DNA of 13,493 nt from Alistipes sp. (GCA_017631135.1 JAGBTW010000157.1:1-13493); one strand, 5' to 3'. Positions 1 to 8,110 are shown, numbered from the stretch's first letter. Translations and numbers: made by a program. Notes: generated from the sequence alone by a model not told the origin.

Positions 1-1
1 A

Positions 2-592
2 GATGGTCGCATCGAGGGTTGCACGCTCGGCATCTTGGGCAAGGTGCACATCGAGAACTCGGTGGCTGCGGTGGCTATGTTGTGGTGTGCCGCAAAGATT
101 GAGGGCAAAACGTTTGATGGTGATGCAGTGCGCGAGGCTCTGCGAAGCTTCGAGGGCGTTAAGCGCCGCATGGAGGTATATATAAACACCCCCAAGCAGG
201 TATATATTGACGATTATGCCCACCACCCCGAGGAGTTGCGTGCTACGATAGAGTCGTTGCGCGGCATCTTCCCTGGTCGAAAGCTCTTGGCAATCTTCCA
301 GCCCCACCTCTACACCCGCACGCGCGACTTCGCTGCGGAGTTCTCGGAGGTGTTGTCGCTATGCGACGAGGTTGTTATGGTGCCCATATATCCTGCGCGT
401 GAGCTCCCCATCGAGGGCGTATGCTCCGAGATGATAGGTCGCAACTTGAGCGTTAAGTGGCAGCTTGTGGAGCGCGAGGCTTTGGCTGCGACGCTCCGCA
501 CCATGGATACAGACATTGTGGTGACCTTTGGCGCGGGAAATATCGACGCTATGTGTGGCGACATATACGAGGTGTTGAAGCAAAAGATGTAG
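2..592 (+). CDS. murC: UDP-N-acetylmuramate--L-alanine ligase, C-terminal part (5' truncated by window)
   Basis: MurC is the cytoplasmic ATP-dependent ligase that adds L-alanine to UDP-MurNAc, the first step of the peptidoglycan stem peptide. About 196 residues are visible, under half of a usual MurC of roughly 455-480 residues; the N-terminal UDP-binding domain and the ATP P-loop lie off the window. Seen here are the end of the central domain (the HIENSVAAVA stretch, matching the family's conserved Asn and Ala-rich helix) and then the C-terminal Mur ligase domain. That domain has the MurC-typical DDYAHHPEEL and FQPHLYTRTRDF motifs and ends with FGAGNID near the C terminus. The frame is open from the first bases, so this is a window edge and not a broken gene. 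The stop lies one base before the ftsQ ATG, in line with the usual Bacteroidota murC-ftsQ-ftsA-ftsZ order. Confidence 0.96.
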   Translation, partial: DGRIEGCTLGILGKVHIENSVAAVAMLWCAAKIEGKTFDGDAVREALRSFEGVKRRMEVYINTPKQVYIDDYAHHPEELRATIESLRGIFPGRKLLAIFQPHLYTRTRDFAAEFSEVLSLCDEVVMVPIYPARELPIEGVCSEMIGRNLSVKWQLVEREALAATLRTMDTDIVVTFGAGNIDAMCGDIYEVLKQKM

Positions 593-593
593 T

Positions 594-1697
594 ATGAAGG
601 GTGAGATGGGACATAAGGTTATGAGGTGGATGGGATATGGCGCGCTATTGGCAACCATCCTCGCTGTTGTGGTGTTGGCGGCAGTGCTTAAGCACGAGCA
701 CAGCTCCGCGCAGTTTGTTCATAGCCTCGATGTCAACGTCTCGGGCGGCGGAGCTTGTCCCTTGGCAGATGTAGAGAGCATAAACCACTGGATTAGGGAG
801 CATGGTCTCTATGCCGAAAGCATGAAGGTCGAGAGCGTCGAGGTGGGTGCTATAGAGCGCACCACGCTGTCGCATAGCGCTGTGGCGAGTGCCAACGCCT
901 TTGTCAACTACGAGGGTAGTGTTATAGTGGATGTCGAGTTGCGCACGCCTATCGCAAGGTTGCGCATCGACGGCTACGATATGTACATCACCGAGGATGG
1001 TTTCTTGTTGCCCATCGTCGAGGACCGCACAGCGGCTGTGCCAGTAATAACAGGAGGGTATAAACCCCTCTTTAGTTCCGAATATACGGGTTATGCGGCA
1101 CAGGTGGTGCGAGACTCCATTGCTTCGCTCGAGGAGCACATCGAGAGCCTCGAGGCTGCAAAGTTGCCCTACTATCGCCAGCTCGATACCAACGACAGCG
1201 AGTTGCGACAGGTGATAAATGACCGTGTGCGCAAGGGCATGTTCATGTCGAAGGAGGAGTATAAAATCCTTTTCGAGGATTATGAGCGCCGCAAGGTGTC
1301 GGCACGCGAGAGGCACACGGCAAAAAAGCGCGAGATAGAGGCTGCTATTGCGGAGCTTGGTCGCCAGCAGCAGGAGGCGCGCATGAAGCAGCACTTGGTA
1401 GAGAGCGCGGGTGACGACTTCGAGGCGTTGCTCGGCTTCCTCAAGGGTGTCAACAATAGTAAATTCTGGCAAGCCGAGATAGTGCAGATTATGCTCGATG
1501 GCGGTGATGCCGAGCGCATGGAGCTCCGTTTTGTACCCCGCTCGGGTCGTTTTGTTGTCGACTTGGGCATGGTCACGGAGCTGGATGGCAAGTTGGCGGA
1601 CTTGTACCGCTTCTACAACAAGGGTCTCGACAAGTTGGGTTGGGACAAATATTCGCACATAAGCCTGCGCTACGAGGGTCAGGTTGTGTGCCGCTAA
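594..1697 (+). CDS. ftsQ: Cell division protein FtsQ with an extra charged helical segment
   Basis: FtsQ is a bitopic inner-membrane protein whose periplasmic part links early and late divisome proteins. This one has a short cytoplasmic N terminus, a single membrane helix at about residues 14-32, then a periplasmic region. Residues about 44-155 look like the POTRA and first beta segments (ends with TEDGFLLPIVED and PVITG). Residues about 275-367 match the Bacteroidota FtsQ C-terminal pattern: FWQAEIVQI, the RSGRFVVDLG strand, a KLADLYRFYNKGL helix, GWDKY, and a final EGQVVCR. Between them, residues about 173-272 form a Lys/Glu/Arg-rich, probably coiled-coil stretch that I do not expect in a typical FtsQ, making the protein 367 residues rather than about 240-280. 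The ATG at 594 follows the murC stop closely; an ATG at 606 preceded by AAGGGTGAG is an alternative. FtsQ was identified from position, topology and C-terminal pattern. Confidence 0.9.
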   Translation: MKGEMGHKVMRWMGYGALLATILAVVVLAAVLKHEHSSAQFVHSLDVNVSGGGACPLADVESINHWIREHGLYAESMKVESVEVGAIERTTLSHSAVASANAFVNYEGSVIVDVELRTPIARLRIDGYDMYITEDGFLLPIVEDRTAAVPVITGGYKPLFSSEYTGYAAQVVRDSIASLEEHIESLEAAKLPYYRQLDTNDSELRQVINDRVRKGMFMSKEEYKILFEDYERRKVSARERHTAKKREIEAAIAELGRQQQEARMKQHLVESAGDDFEALLGFLKGVNNSKFWQAEIVQIMLDGGDAERMELRFVPRSGRFVVDLGMVTELDGKLADLYRFYNKGLDKLGWDKYSHISLRYEGQVVCR

Positions 1698-1730
1698 AAG
1701 ATGAAATATAGAATAAAACAGGATACAACA

Positions 1731-3176
1731 ATGAAAGAGAGACAGATTGTAGCTATTGACGTGGGTTCGTCTAATGTGGTTATTGCCGTGGGCACAATTG
1801 AGGATGATGGCCGCGTAAATATCCAGGGCATAGTGTCGGAGCCCATCTCTGGCATCGATGCTGGACGCGTCGATAATGGTGAGAGTGCAGGGCGTGCTAT
1901 AAGGTGTGCCAAGGAGCGTATTGAGAGTGAGCTAAACATAAAGATTACGGAGGCATACGCAGGTCTCTCGGGTGACTTTGTGCGTTGTGTCCAGGTGTCG
2001 GACTATGTCTATGTTCAGGATGAGCTCGGCAATGGCAGCAACCAAATCACCGAGCGCGACATTGAGGACCTCGACCGTCGTATGCGCAGCGTCAAGCTGC
2101 CCGACGACCGCGAGGAGATTATCTCGATGGAGGCTATGCGCTACACCATCGACGACAAGGTTGTGGATGAGCCTCTCGGAGCATACGGACATGTGCTCTC
2201 GGCTACATACAACTTCATCCTCTCGGATCGCTCTATGCGCGACCGTTTGAACCAGTGTCTCATGAAGCAGGGCATCAAGGTTAAGAAGTTTGTGCCCAAT
2301 GCGCTTATCTCGCACCTTGCTGTAGCCACAGACGAGGATGTCGAGGAGGGTGTTGTGATTATCGACCTTGGTGGCGGTGTTACGGATGTGTCGGTGCTTA
2401 TGCGTGGCAAGGTGCGCCATATCGCGGCTATTCCTATCGGTGTCGATGCCATCAATAACGACATTCGCACATACGGCATACCCGCGAACTATGTTGAAAA
2501 CCTCAAGCGTCGCTATGGCTCGGCAGTCACCGACCTTGCGACAGACGATAAGATTGTCTTTCAGTCGGCACGCCGTGGTGTGCCCAAGAGCATCCTTCGT
2601 CGCAACCTCGCAACAATCATCGAGGCGCGCTTGAAGGAGATTGCCGAGTGGGTGCGTCGCGAGATTAAGGAGGCTAATTGTGGACCGAAGTTCTCGCCCG
2701 TGTTGCTCATTACGGGTGGTGGCGCAGCTATGCAGAACATCGAGACGCTCTTTTCGCGTGAGTTGGGCATCGACGAGGTACGCTCGGTATACCCCGAGTA
2801 TGGTTTTACAGATAACATGACTGACTTCATCGACACACCAGCCTACGCTACGGTGGCATCATTGCTCATCTATGGCTCGCAGTGTGGCGCATGTGCCGTG
2901 GCGGATGCTCCCAAAACCATTGGTGTGCAGCTCAAGCCACAGCCACAGCCCAAGCCCGAGGTGCAGACGCCTCCTGTGCAGAAGCGCGCAGAGGAAGAGG
3001 AGAAGCCCGCTGTAGCACAAACAACAGTGCCTCCCATTGCTCCCGAGTCTATAGATGTCGAGGAGGAAGTGTCTTGGGATGAGGAGCCTGAAACAAATAA
3101 GAACGGAGGCAAATTAAAGAGGTGGTTTACTCAACTTGGCAACTCGTTTATGGGTGGTGACGAAGCGGAGTTTTAG
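1731..3176 (+). CDS. ftsA: Cell division protein FtsA
   Basis: FtsA is an actin-like ATPase that binds the FtsZ C-terminal tail and anchors the Z-ring to the inner membrane. Counting from this start (481 residues), the phosphate-1 motif VAIDVGSSNVVIAVG lies near residues 7-21, the phosphate-2 motif IIDLGGGVTDVSVL near 210-223, and the adenosine-binding motif LITGGGAAM near 326-334. A family 1C domain fits the region between the first two. Residues about 400-460 are a Pro/Gln/Glu-rich linker, followed by a short basic-amphipathic end (KLKRWFTQLGNSF) suited to be the membrane-targeting helix. An in-frame ATG at 1701 would add ten residues (MKYRIKQDTT); I prefer 1731 because family members begin almost directly with the IVAIDVG strand and the bases before it (acaggatacaaca) are A-rich, as in Bacteroidota initiation regions. 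It lies between ftsQ and ftsZ, probably in one transcript. Confidence 0.96.
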   Translation: MKERQIVAIDVGSSNVVIAVGTIEDDGRVNIQGIVSEPISGIDAGRVDNGESAGRAIRCAKERIESELNIKITEAYAGLSGDFVRCVQVSDYVYVQDELGNGSNQITERDIEDLDRRMRSVKLPDDREEIISMEAMRYTIDDKVVDEPLGAYGHVLSATYNFILSDRSMRDRLNQCLMKQGIKVKKFVPNALISHLAVATDEDVEEGVVIIDLGGGVTDVSVLMRGKVRHIAAIPIGVDAINNDIRTYGIPANYVENLKRRYGSAVTDLATDDKIVFQSARRGVPKSILRRNLATIIEARLKEIAEWVRREIKEANCGPKFSPVLLITGGGAAMQNIETLFSRELGIDEVRSVYPEYGFTDNMTDFIDTPAYATVASLLIYGSQCGACAVADAPKTIGVQLKPQPQPKPEVQTPPVQKRAEEEEKPAVAQTTVPPIAPESIDVEEEVSWDEEPETNKNGGKLKRWFTQLGNSFMGGDEAEF

Positions 3177-3212
3177 TTATAAGAGTGAATTTTGATTGAA
3201 GAGATTGCAAAG

Positions 3213-4586
3213 ATGGATAACATGACAAACTTTAACGATGACTTGGTTCAGGCCATCGCTGGTGATAACATATCGAATATAGAGCTCGACTCAGAGTCGA
3301 ACATCATGGTTATCGGTGTTGGTGGTGCGGGTGGTAATGCCGTAAACCACATGCACAAAATGGGTATCACGGGTGTGAACTTCGTTGTGTGTAACACCGA
3401 TGAGAAGGCTCTCAATAACTGCGAGGTGAAGAACAAGGTGCAGATGGGTCCCGGTCTTGGTGCGGGTAACGACCCCAAGCGTGGTCGTGAGCTCGCCATC
3501 GAGAGTGAGGAGCAGTTGCGCAGCCTGCTCGAGACCTCGGGTGTGAAGATGCTCTTCATCGCCGCGGGTATGGGTGGTGGTACGGGTACGGGTGCTTCTC
3601 CCGTCATCGCGAAGCTCGCTCACGAGCTCGGCATCCTCACCGTGGCTGTTGTGACCATGCCTTTCCGCATGGAGGGTCCTGGTCGCTACACAAGTGCTGT
3701 GGAGGGTGTTGGCGAGCTTAACCAGTGGGTTGACTCGTTGCTTGTCATCGACAATGAGCGCTTGCGTGCGCTCTATGGCAAGTTGCCACTTAAGGAGGCC
3801 TTCGGCAAGGCAGATGATGTCTTGGGCATGGCAACAAAAGGCATCGCCGAGCTTATCACGGTTGAGGTGGCATTGGTGCGTGTCGACTTTGCCGATGTCA
3901 ACAAGGTTATGCGTAACAGCGGTCGCGCTCACATGTCTATGGTTAAGGCTACGGGCGAAAATCGCGCCTTGGAGGTTGCCGAAGCGGCGCTCACATCGTC
4001 GTTGCTCGACGACAACAACATCAGTGGCGCAAAGGAGATTTTGCTTAACTTCGCCGTGCGCGACATCGACACCATCACGCAGGACGATATTACCCTCGCT
4101 ATGGACTACATCCAAAAGCATGCGAGCTACACCGATGAGAATGGCAATATCCACGCTGCCGACATCATCTGGGGTGCAAGCCAAAAGCCATCGCTGGAGG
4201 ATGACGAGTTGGAGTTGGTGGTTGTTGCTACGCGCTTTACGGATGGCACGAAGCTCAACATCGAGCCTCAATATACCACTGTTATTGACGACCCCTTTAC
4301 CCCCGAGACAATCGCGGGAAACAGTGTCGTTAAGCCTACAACGCCTGTGGAAGAGAAGCCCGTTGTTAAGCCTATACCCCAGCCCCGCGAGAATGTGACT
4401 ATCACGCCACAGAGGGATAAGTATCGTGCGGTGTTGGCGCAGAAGCGCGAGCCTGCGTATGTGCGCCTACGCTCGGAGTTCGAGGTGGAGAGCGAGTCGC
4501 AGCAGCGTGTTAACTACCAGCAGCAGAGCGCAGTCCGCGAGGAGAGCCCTGCAGCGGAGGAGGGTAACGGCATGCTTTTTCAATAA
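3213..4586 (+). CDS. ftsZ: Cell division GTPase FtsZ
   Basis: FtsZ is the tubulin-like GTPase that polymerises into the cytokinetic ring. Seen in the 457-residue protein: the nucleotide-binding GVGGAGGNAVNHM near residues 35-47, NTDEKALN near 61-68, and the tubulin signature GMGGGTGTGASPV near 119-131. The T7 catalytic loop is VRVDFADV near 222-229. After the globular domain (to about residue 355) comes a flexible Pro/Val/Lys-rich linker, a PAYVRLRSEF stretch near 414-423 that may be the FtsA-binding peptide, and about 34 further Gln/Glu-rich residues ending NGMLFQ. The T7 loop has Arg where the conserved Asn of the NxDxxD motif is expected; both Asp residues are kept. I chose the ATG at 3213; a TTG at 3192 would add seven residues and an ATG at 3222 would remove three. 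The 36-base gap to ftsA shows no convincing promoter. Confidence 0.97.
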   Translation: MDNMTNFNDDLVQAIAGDNISNIELDSESNIMVIGVGGAGGNAVNHMHKMGITGVNFVVCNTDEKALNNCEVKNKVQMGPGLGAGNDPKRGRELAIESEEQLRSLLETSGVKMLFIAAGMGGGTGTGASPVIAKLAHELGILTVAVVTMPFRMEGPGRYTSAVEGVGELNQWVDSLLVIDNERLRALYGKLPLKEAFGKADDVLGMATKGIAELITVEVALVRVDFADVNKVMRNSGRAHMSMVKATGENRALEVAEAALTSSLLDDNNISGAKEILLNFAVRDIDTITQDDITLAMDYIQKHASYTDENGNIHAADIIWGASQKPSLEDDELELVVVATRFTDGTKLNIEPQYTTVIDDPFTPETIAGNSVVKPTTPVEEKPVVKPIPQPRENVTITPQRDKYRAVLAQKREPAYVRLRSEFEVESESQQRVNYQQQSAVREESPAAEEGNGMLFQ

Positions 4587-4602
4587 GTAACACACTGTAG
4601 AG

Positions 4603-5994
4603 ATGTTTAATATTCTGACAACTGCAGACCCTCTGCTTCATGGTGCAGACTCTGTTGCTATGACTGTGGCGCAGCCATGTGCTGGTGCAGTGGCAAAGGG
4701 GGCTGCGGATGTTGCAGCTATAGCTCTGAACGGTAATATCGACTTCGGCAATGTGGTGTTGTACGCCATCATTGCCGTGGTGCTCATACTCTGTTCGGCA
4801 ATGGCTTCGGGCTCGGAGGTAGCATTCTTCTCGCTCACCCACAACGACATAGACGAGTTGGAGGGTAAGAATAGCGTAGCCTCACGTCGTGTCCTTGAGC
4901 TGTTGTCAGACCCCGATAGGTTGTTGGCTACGATACTTGTGACCAACAACATGGTCAACATCTGCCTTGTTATCATCGCCACGCAGCTCGTCAACGAGAT
5001 ATTCGTGTTCGATGGCGTGTGGGAGTTCATATTCAACACCATTGTCATAACCTTTGTGCTCTTGCTCTTTGGTGAGATTGTGCCCAAAGTGCTCTCGCAG
5101 ACAAATCCCGTTAAGGTGTCGCAGTTGCTCTCTTCACCCCTGAAGTTCTTGCGTTGGTTGGTCTATCCTCTGGCGTTTATCCTTATCCGCACATCGAGTC
5201 GCGTGAGTCGCTTTGCGTCGAAGAATGCCGAAATATCTATCGAGGAGCTTGCCGATGCTGTGGACATTGCCGAGACGGGCTCGGAGGAGCAGCAGAAGAT
5301 GCTCTCGGGCATCGTAAGCTTCGGACAGACCGAGGTCGTGGAGATCATGCACTCGCGAGTTGATATTACGGGCTTGGAGTACGATGCCGACTATGACGAG
5401 GTGCGCAAGGTGATTGTCGAGACGGGCTATTCGCGCATACCGGTCTATGGTGATGACCTTGATGATGTGCGTGGTGTGCTCTATGTCAAGGACCTGCTTC
5501 CTTACATTGCCGAGAGTGCGACATTCGAGTGGCAGAAGCTCTTGCGCAAGCCCTACTTCGTGCCCGAGCACATGATGATTGACGACTTGCTCAAAGAGTT
5601 TCAGAAGAATAAGATTCACATCGCCATTGTTGTGGATGAGTATGGCGCAACGCAGGGTCTTGTGTCGTTGGAGGATATTCTCGAGGAGGTTGTGGGCGAG
5701 ATTACGGATGAGAGTGACGAGGATGAGGATAAGCTCTACGAGAAGATTGGCGAGCGAAGCTACATCTTCGATGCAAAGATACACATAGGCGAGTTCTTGC
5801 GCGTCATAGACTTCGACGAGGATAGCTTCCAGGATGTCGAGGGTCATGCCGAGACACTTGCGGGCTTGATGATGGAGCTTAAGCGCGACCTGCCTCGCAG
5901 AGGTGATGAGCTCGAGGCACATGGTGTTAAGTTCTTCATCGCAACGATGGATGGTCGCCGCGTAGATAAGATTAAGGTCGATGTCAATGGTTAG
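4603..5994 (+). CDS. gldE: GldE-like CNNM/CBS-domain membrane protein (CorC/HlyC family)
   Basis: This 463-residue protein has the layout of CNNM-type (DUF21) proteins, related to Mg2+/Co2+ efflux factors and called GldE in Bacteroidota. A first membrane helix lies at about residues 51-68 followed by the conserved ASGSEVAFFSL segment; further helices are at about 110-135 and 143-165, the latter running into FGEIVPKVLSQTNP, a DUF21 hallmark. Another hydrophobic stretch lies at about 180-197. Two CBS domains follow (about 245-300 and 310-365, the second ending LVSLEDILEEVVGEITDE), then a CorC/HlyC C-terminal domain (about 375-460). In gliding Flavobacteriia GldE supports motility, but homologues occur in non-gliding gut Bacteroidales, so motility should not be assumed; metal ion homeostasis is an equal option. 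The roughly 47-residue region before the first helix is long and Ala-rich. It starts 16 bases after ftsZ and overlaps the next gene by 14 bases. Confidence 0.88.
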   Translation: MFNILTTADPLLHGADSVAMTVAQPCAGAVAKGAADVAAIALNGNIDFGNVVLYAIIAVVLILCSAMASGSEVAFFSLTHNDIDELEGKNSVASRRVLELLSDPDRLLATILVTNNMVNICLVIIATQLVNEIFVFDGVWEFIFNTIVITFVLLLFGEIVPKVLSQTNPVKVSQLLSSPLKFLRWLVYPLAFILIRTSSRVSRFASKNAEISIEELADAVDIAETGSEEQQKMLSGIVSFGQTEVVEIMHSRVDITGLEYDADYDEVRKVIVETGYSRIPVYGDDLDDVRGVLYVKDLLPYIAESATFEWQKLLRKPYFVPEHMMIDDLLKEFQKNKIHIAIVVDEYGATQGLVSLEDILEEVVGEITDESDEDEDKLYEKIGERSYIFDAKIHIGEFLRVIDFDEDSFQDVEGHAETLAGLMMELKRDLPRRGDELEAHGVKFFIATMDGRRVDKIKVDVNG

Positions 5995-6562
5995 GCTTGT
6001 TGTCGAGGCAGTTCCCCCCGTATACCTCTGTTGCGATACGCTCATTACGGCAGCCGACGTAGCATCGGCATCGCGCTTTCAGAACGATAGTCGCCGCAGG
6101 GAGCACCTCGCATGGCGCCGCATTGTGCGCAGTGAGCTTGGTCGCGCGGTGGTCATAGATTATAACGAGGTGGGTGCCCCCGTGGTGGATAGACCCGACA
6201 CCTATATTAGCGTGTCGCATGGTGGCGGTATGGTCGCCGTAGCCATTGCCGACGAGCCTGTGGGTGTGGATATTGAGGCCATCGACCGCAACTTCGAGCG
6301 CGTCGCATCGCGTTATATGAGTGCTGCGGAGGTGGCGCTGTCGAGCGACAAGGATTGGGCAGCGCGCGTGTGGGCAGCCAAGGAGGCGATATACAAACTA
6401 TATGGCAAGCGCGAGGTTGACCTTATTGAGGATATGCGCATTACGGCGTGCGACACCCAGAGTATGACCCTCACAGCCGATGTGCGCGACATAGAGGGCA
6501 TAGTGGTTGAAACCAAGATAATTGAAAGTAGTGTGGTTGTTGCTACCGCCACATATAAATAG
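5981..6562 (+). CDS. 4'-phosphopantetheinyl transferase, Sfp-type
   Basis: Enzymes of this family move the phosphopantetheine arm of CoA to a serine on acyl or peptidyl carrier proteins, turning apo into holo forms. The 193-residue length sits between AcpS (about 120) and full Sfp (about 225), as is common for Bacteroidota members. The diagnostic motifs are present: SVSHGGG at residues 78-83, VGVDIE at 94-99 with the Mg2+ ligands Asp97 and Glu99, and WAAKEAIYKLYG at 131-142 with Lys134, Glu135 and Lys139. The start overlaps the gldE end by 14 bases, pointing to translational coupling; a second ATG two codons on (5987) is possible. The gldE-transferase pairing is recurrent in Bacteroidota as I remember it. 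No carrier protein or synthase gene is nearby, so the target is open; fatty-acid ACP is the simplest guess. Confidence 0.92.
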   Translation: MSMVRLVVEAVPPVYLCCDTLITAADVASASRFQNDSRRREHLAWRRIVRSELGRAVVIDYNEVGAPVVDRPDTYISVSHGGGMVAVAIADEPVGVDIEAIDRNFERVASRYMSAAEVALSSDKDWAARVWAAKEAIYKLYGKREVDLIEDMRITACDTQSMTLTADVRDIEGIVVETKIIESSVVVATATYK

Positions 6563-6569
6563 AGAATAG

Positions 6570-8021
6570 ATGTCATCAGTACAGAATAACACCGTTTCGC
6601 TCGGTACCGACTCGCTCGGCAAGCTCTTGGCGCGATATGCCATCCCCGCAATCATTGCCATGGCATCGTCGTCGTTGTACCACATTATAGACAGCATCTT
6701 CATCGGTCACGGCGTGGGAGGCTTTGCCATCTCGGGCATGGCTATCACACTGCCGATAATGAACATCTCGGCAGCCTTTGGTGCCATGGTGGGCGTGGGT
6801 GCTGCTGCACGCATATCTATCCGCCTTGGCGAGGGTAACAAGCGTGCTGCGGAGCAGATACTCGGCAATGCCGTGATGCTAAATATGGTGCTCGGTATAT
6901 CTATAATGCTCATATTCCTCCTCTTCCTCGACCCCATCCTTGTATTCTTCTCGGGTGGTGAGGCTGGTGAAGAGACATTGCAGTATGCGCGTGAGTTTAT
7001 GCGCGTGATTATGTTTGGTAACATCATCACACACCTCTACCTCGGTCTTAATGAGCAGTTGCGTGCCTCGGGCTATCCACGCAAGGCGATGTTCATTATG
7101 ATACTCTCGATGGTGATATGTACCATCCTCAACCCCTTGTTTATCTTCGGCTTCGGCTGGGGCGTGCAGGGCTCGGCATTCGCAACAGTCATCTCGCAGG
7201 TTATCTGCCTACTTATACAGATACACCACTACACCTCCAAGAGTAGCTTCTTGCGCTTCAAGCGCTCGAGCTTCCGCTTCAAGCGTAGCATCATCATCAA
7301 CATCGTCTCTATCGGCATGGCGCCCTTCATCCTTAATGTATGCGCCTCGCTCGTAACACGATTTATGAATACGGTGCTTCTGCAGTATGGCGGCACGGGC
7401 GTAGACGATGTCATCCAAGCCGCAAGCTTTGACGGCAATGTGGGTGATGTCTATGTCGGCGCATACGGCATCATGAACCGCGTTATTTTGCTCTTTATTA
7501 TGGTCGCCAATGGCTTCAACCAGGGCATGCAGCCCATCGTGGGCTATAACTACGGCGCAAAGCAGTATGGCCGTGTGCTCAAGACGCTTAAATATACCGC
7601 TATATGTGCGACATGTGTCACAACCTTCGCCTTTGCCATCGGCATGCTCTTCCCAGAGTATGTTGCAGCCCTCTTCGTCGAGGGTGGCAATAGCGCGGCA
7701 GATAAGGCGATGATTGATGTTGTGGAGCAGGGCTTGAGCATCGCAATGATTATGTTCCCGTTGGTGGGTTTCCAGATTGTCGCGGGCGGTTTCTTCCAGT
7801 ATATCGGTCGTGCACCCATGGCTATGCTCCTTTCGGCAACGCGCCAGCTGTTGTTCCTGCTTCCGCTCTTGCTCACCCTTACGCCCAAGTTTGGTGCTGT
7901 GGGCGCGTGGATGTCGATGCCCATTGCCGACTCGGCTTCGGTGCTTGTAGCCACAACACTCCTTATCATCCAGGTGCGCAAACTAAAGCGCATGGAACGT
8001 GAAATGTTGTTTGGTCACTAA
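6570..8021 (+). CDS. MATE family efflux transporter
   Basis: A 483-residue, very hydrophobic protein with the MATE fold pattern of about 12 membrane helices in two six-helix halves. The first half starts with LLARYAIPAIIAMASSSLYHIIDSIFIGHGVG, the usual first helix and loop of MATE exporters, continuing through GAAARISIRLGEG (residues about 80-92). The second half starts near residue 240 and contains GMQPIVGYNYGAKQYGR at about 314-330, a strongly conserved MATE loop. MATE proteins export drugs, organic cations or metabolites driven by Na+ or H+ gradients; the substrate cannot be read from sequence. The extra polar stretch around residues 274-292 (GGTGVDDVIQAASFDG region) lies between helices and appears in some MepA-like members. 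The gene begins 7 bases after the transferase stop, so it is probably the last gene of the + strand unit. Confidence 0.95.
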   Translation: MSSVQNNTVSLGTDSLGKLLARYAIPAIIAMASSSLYHIIDSIFIGHGVGGFAISGMAITLPIMNISAAFGAMVGVGAAARISIRLGEGNKRAAEQILGNAVMLNMVLGISIMLIFLLFLDPILVFFSGGEAGEETLQYAREFMRVIMFGNIITHLYLGLNEQLRASGYPRKAMFIMILSMVICTILNPLFIFGFGWGVQGSAFATVISQVICLLIQIHHYTSKSSFLRFKRSSFRFKRSIIINIVSIGMAPFILNVCASLVTRFMNTVLLQYGGTGVDDVIQAASFDGNVGDVYVGAYGIMNRVILLFIMVANGFNQGMQPIVGYNYGAKQYGRVLKTLKYTAICATCVTTFAFAIGMLFPEYVAALFVEGGNSAADKAMIDVVEQGLSIAMIMFPLVGFQIVAGGFFQYIGRAPMAMLLSATRQLLFLLPLLLTLTPKFGAVGAWMSMPIADSASVLVATTLLIIQVRKLKRMEREMLFGH

Positions 8022-8049
8022 TCGTATATCGTTGATATAGAGCGATTTA

Positions 8050-8058
8050 CCCCCCCCC
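8050..8058. repeat. C9 homopolymer tract
   Basis: Nine consecutive C residues lie in the 129-base region between the MATE and lipoprotein genes, 20 bases before the -33 element of the predicted lipoprotein promoter. It is outside any coding frame. Long C or G tracts can change length by polymerase slippage and alter promoter activity, but nine is only moderate and nothing here proves variation. Confidence 0.9.
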
Positions 8059-8078
8059 ATCAGAATTTCTGCGAATTG

Positions 8079-8110
8079 TTTGGATATTAGACAAAGTTTA
8101 TATAATTTTG
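8079..8110 (+). promoter_or_regulatory. Bacteroidota sigma-ABfr-type promoter for the lipoprotein gene
   Basis: A TTTG at 8079-8082 is followed, after exactly 20 bases, by TAATTTTG at 8103-8110. This fits the Bacteroidota primary sigma factor consensus of TTTG, 19-21 bases and TAnnTTTG with no mismatch. Transcription would start around 8115-8118, giving a 5' leader of about 33-36 bases that is A/T-rich and has no Shine-Dalgarno sequence, as is usual in this phylum. The lipoprotein gene should therefore be transcribed independently of the division cluster. Confidence 0.78.

Noticed and set aside
645..1658. 337-codon open frame on the - strand opposite ftsQ
   Set aside because: The + strand frame has a membrane helix and the FtsQ C-terminal pattern; the antisense translation shows no recognisable domain and is explained by codon composition.
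3177..3212. Internal promoter before ftsZ (GAATTTTG at 3187-3194)
   Set aside because: One mismatch to TAnnTTTG and no TTTG at the required distance upstream.
3291..4271. 326-codon open frame on the - strand opposite ftsZ
   Set aside because: It is a composition shadow of the strongly conserved ftsZ frame; rich in His/Thr/Arg with no motif.
5134..6045. 303-codon open frame on the - strand opposite gldE
   Set aside because: Shadow of gldE; no motif and no plausible initiation context.
8025..8039. TATATC-GTT-GATATA stem after the MATE gene as a terminator
   Set aside because: Six A/T-rich pairs with no T run; too weak to call, although some terminator for the + strand unit is expected here.
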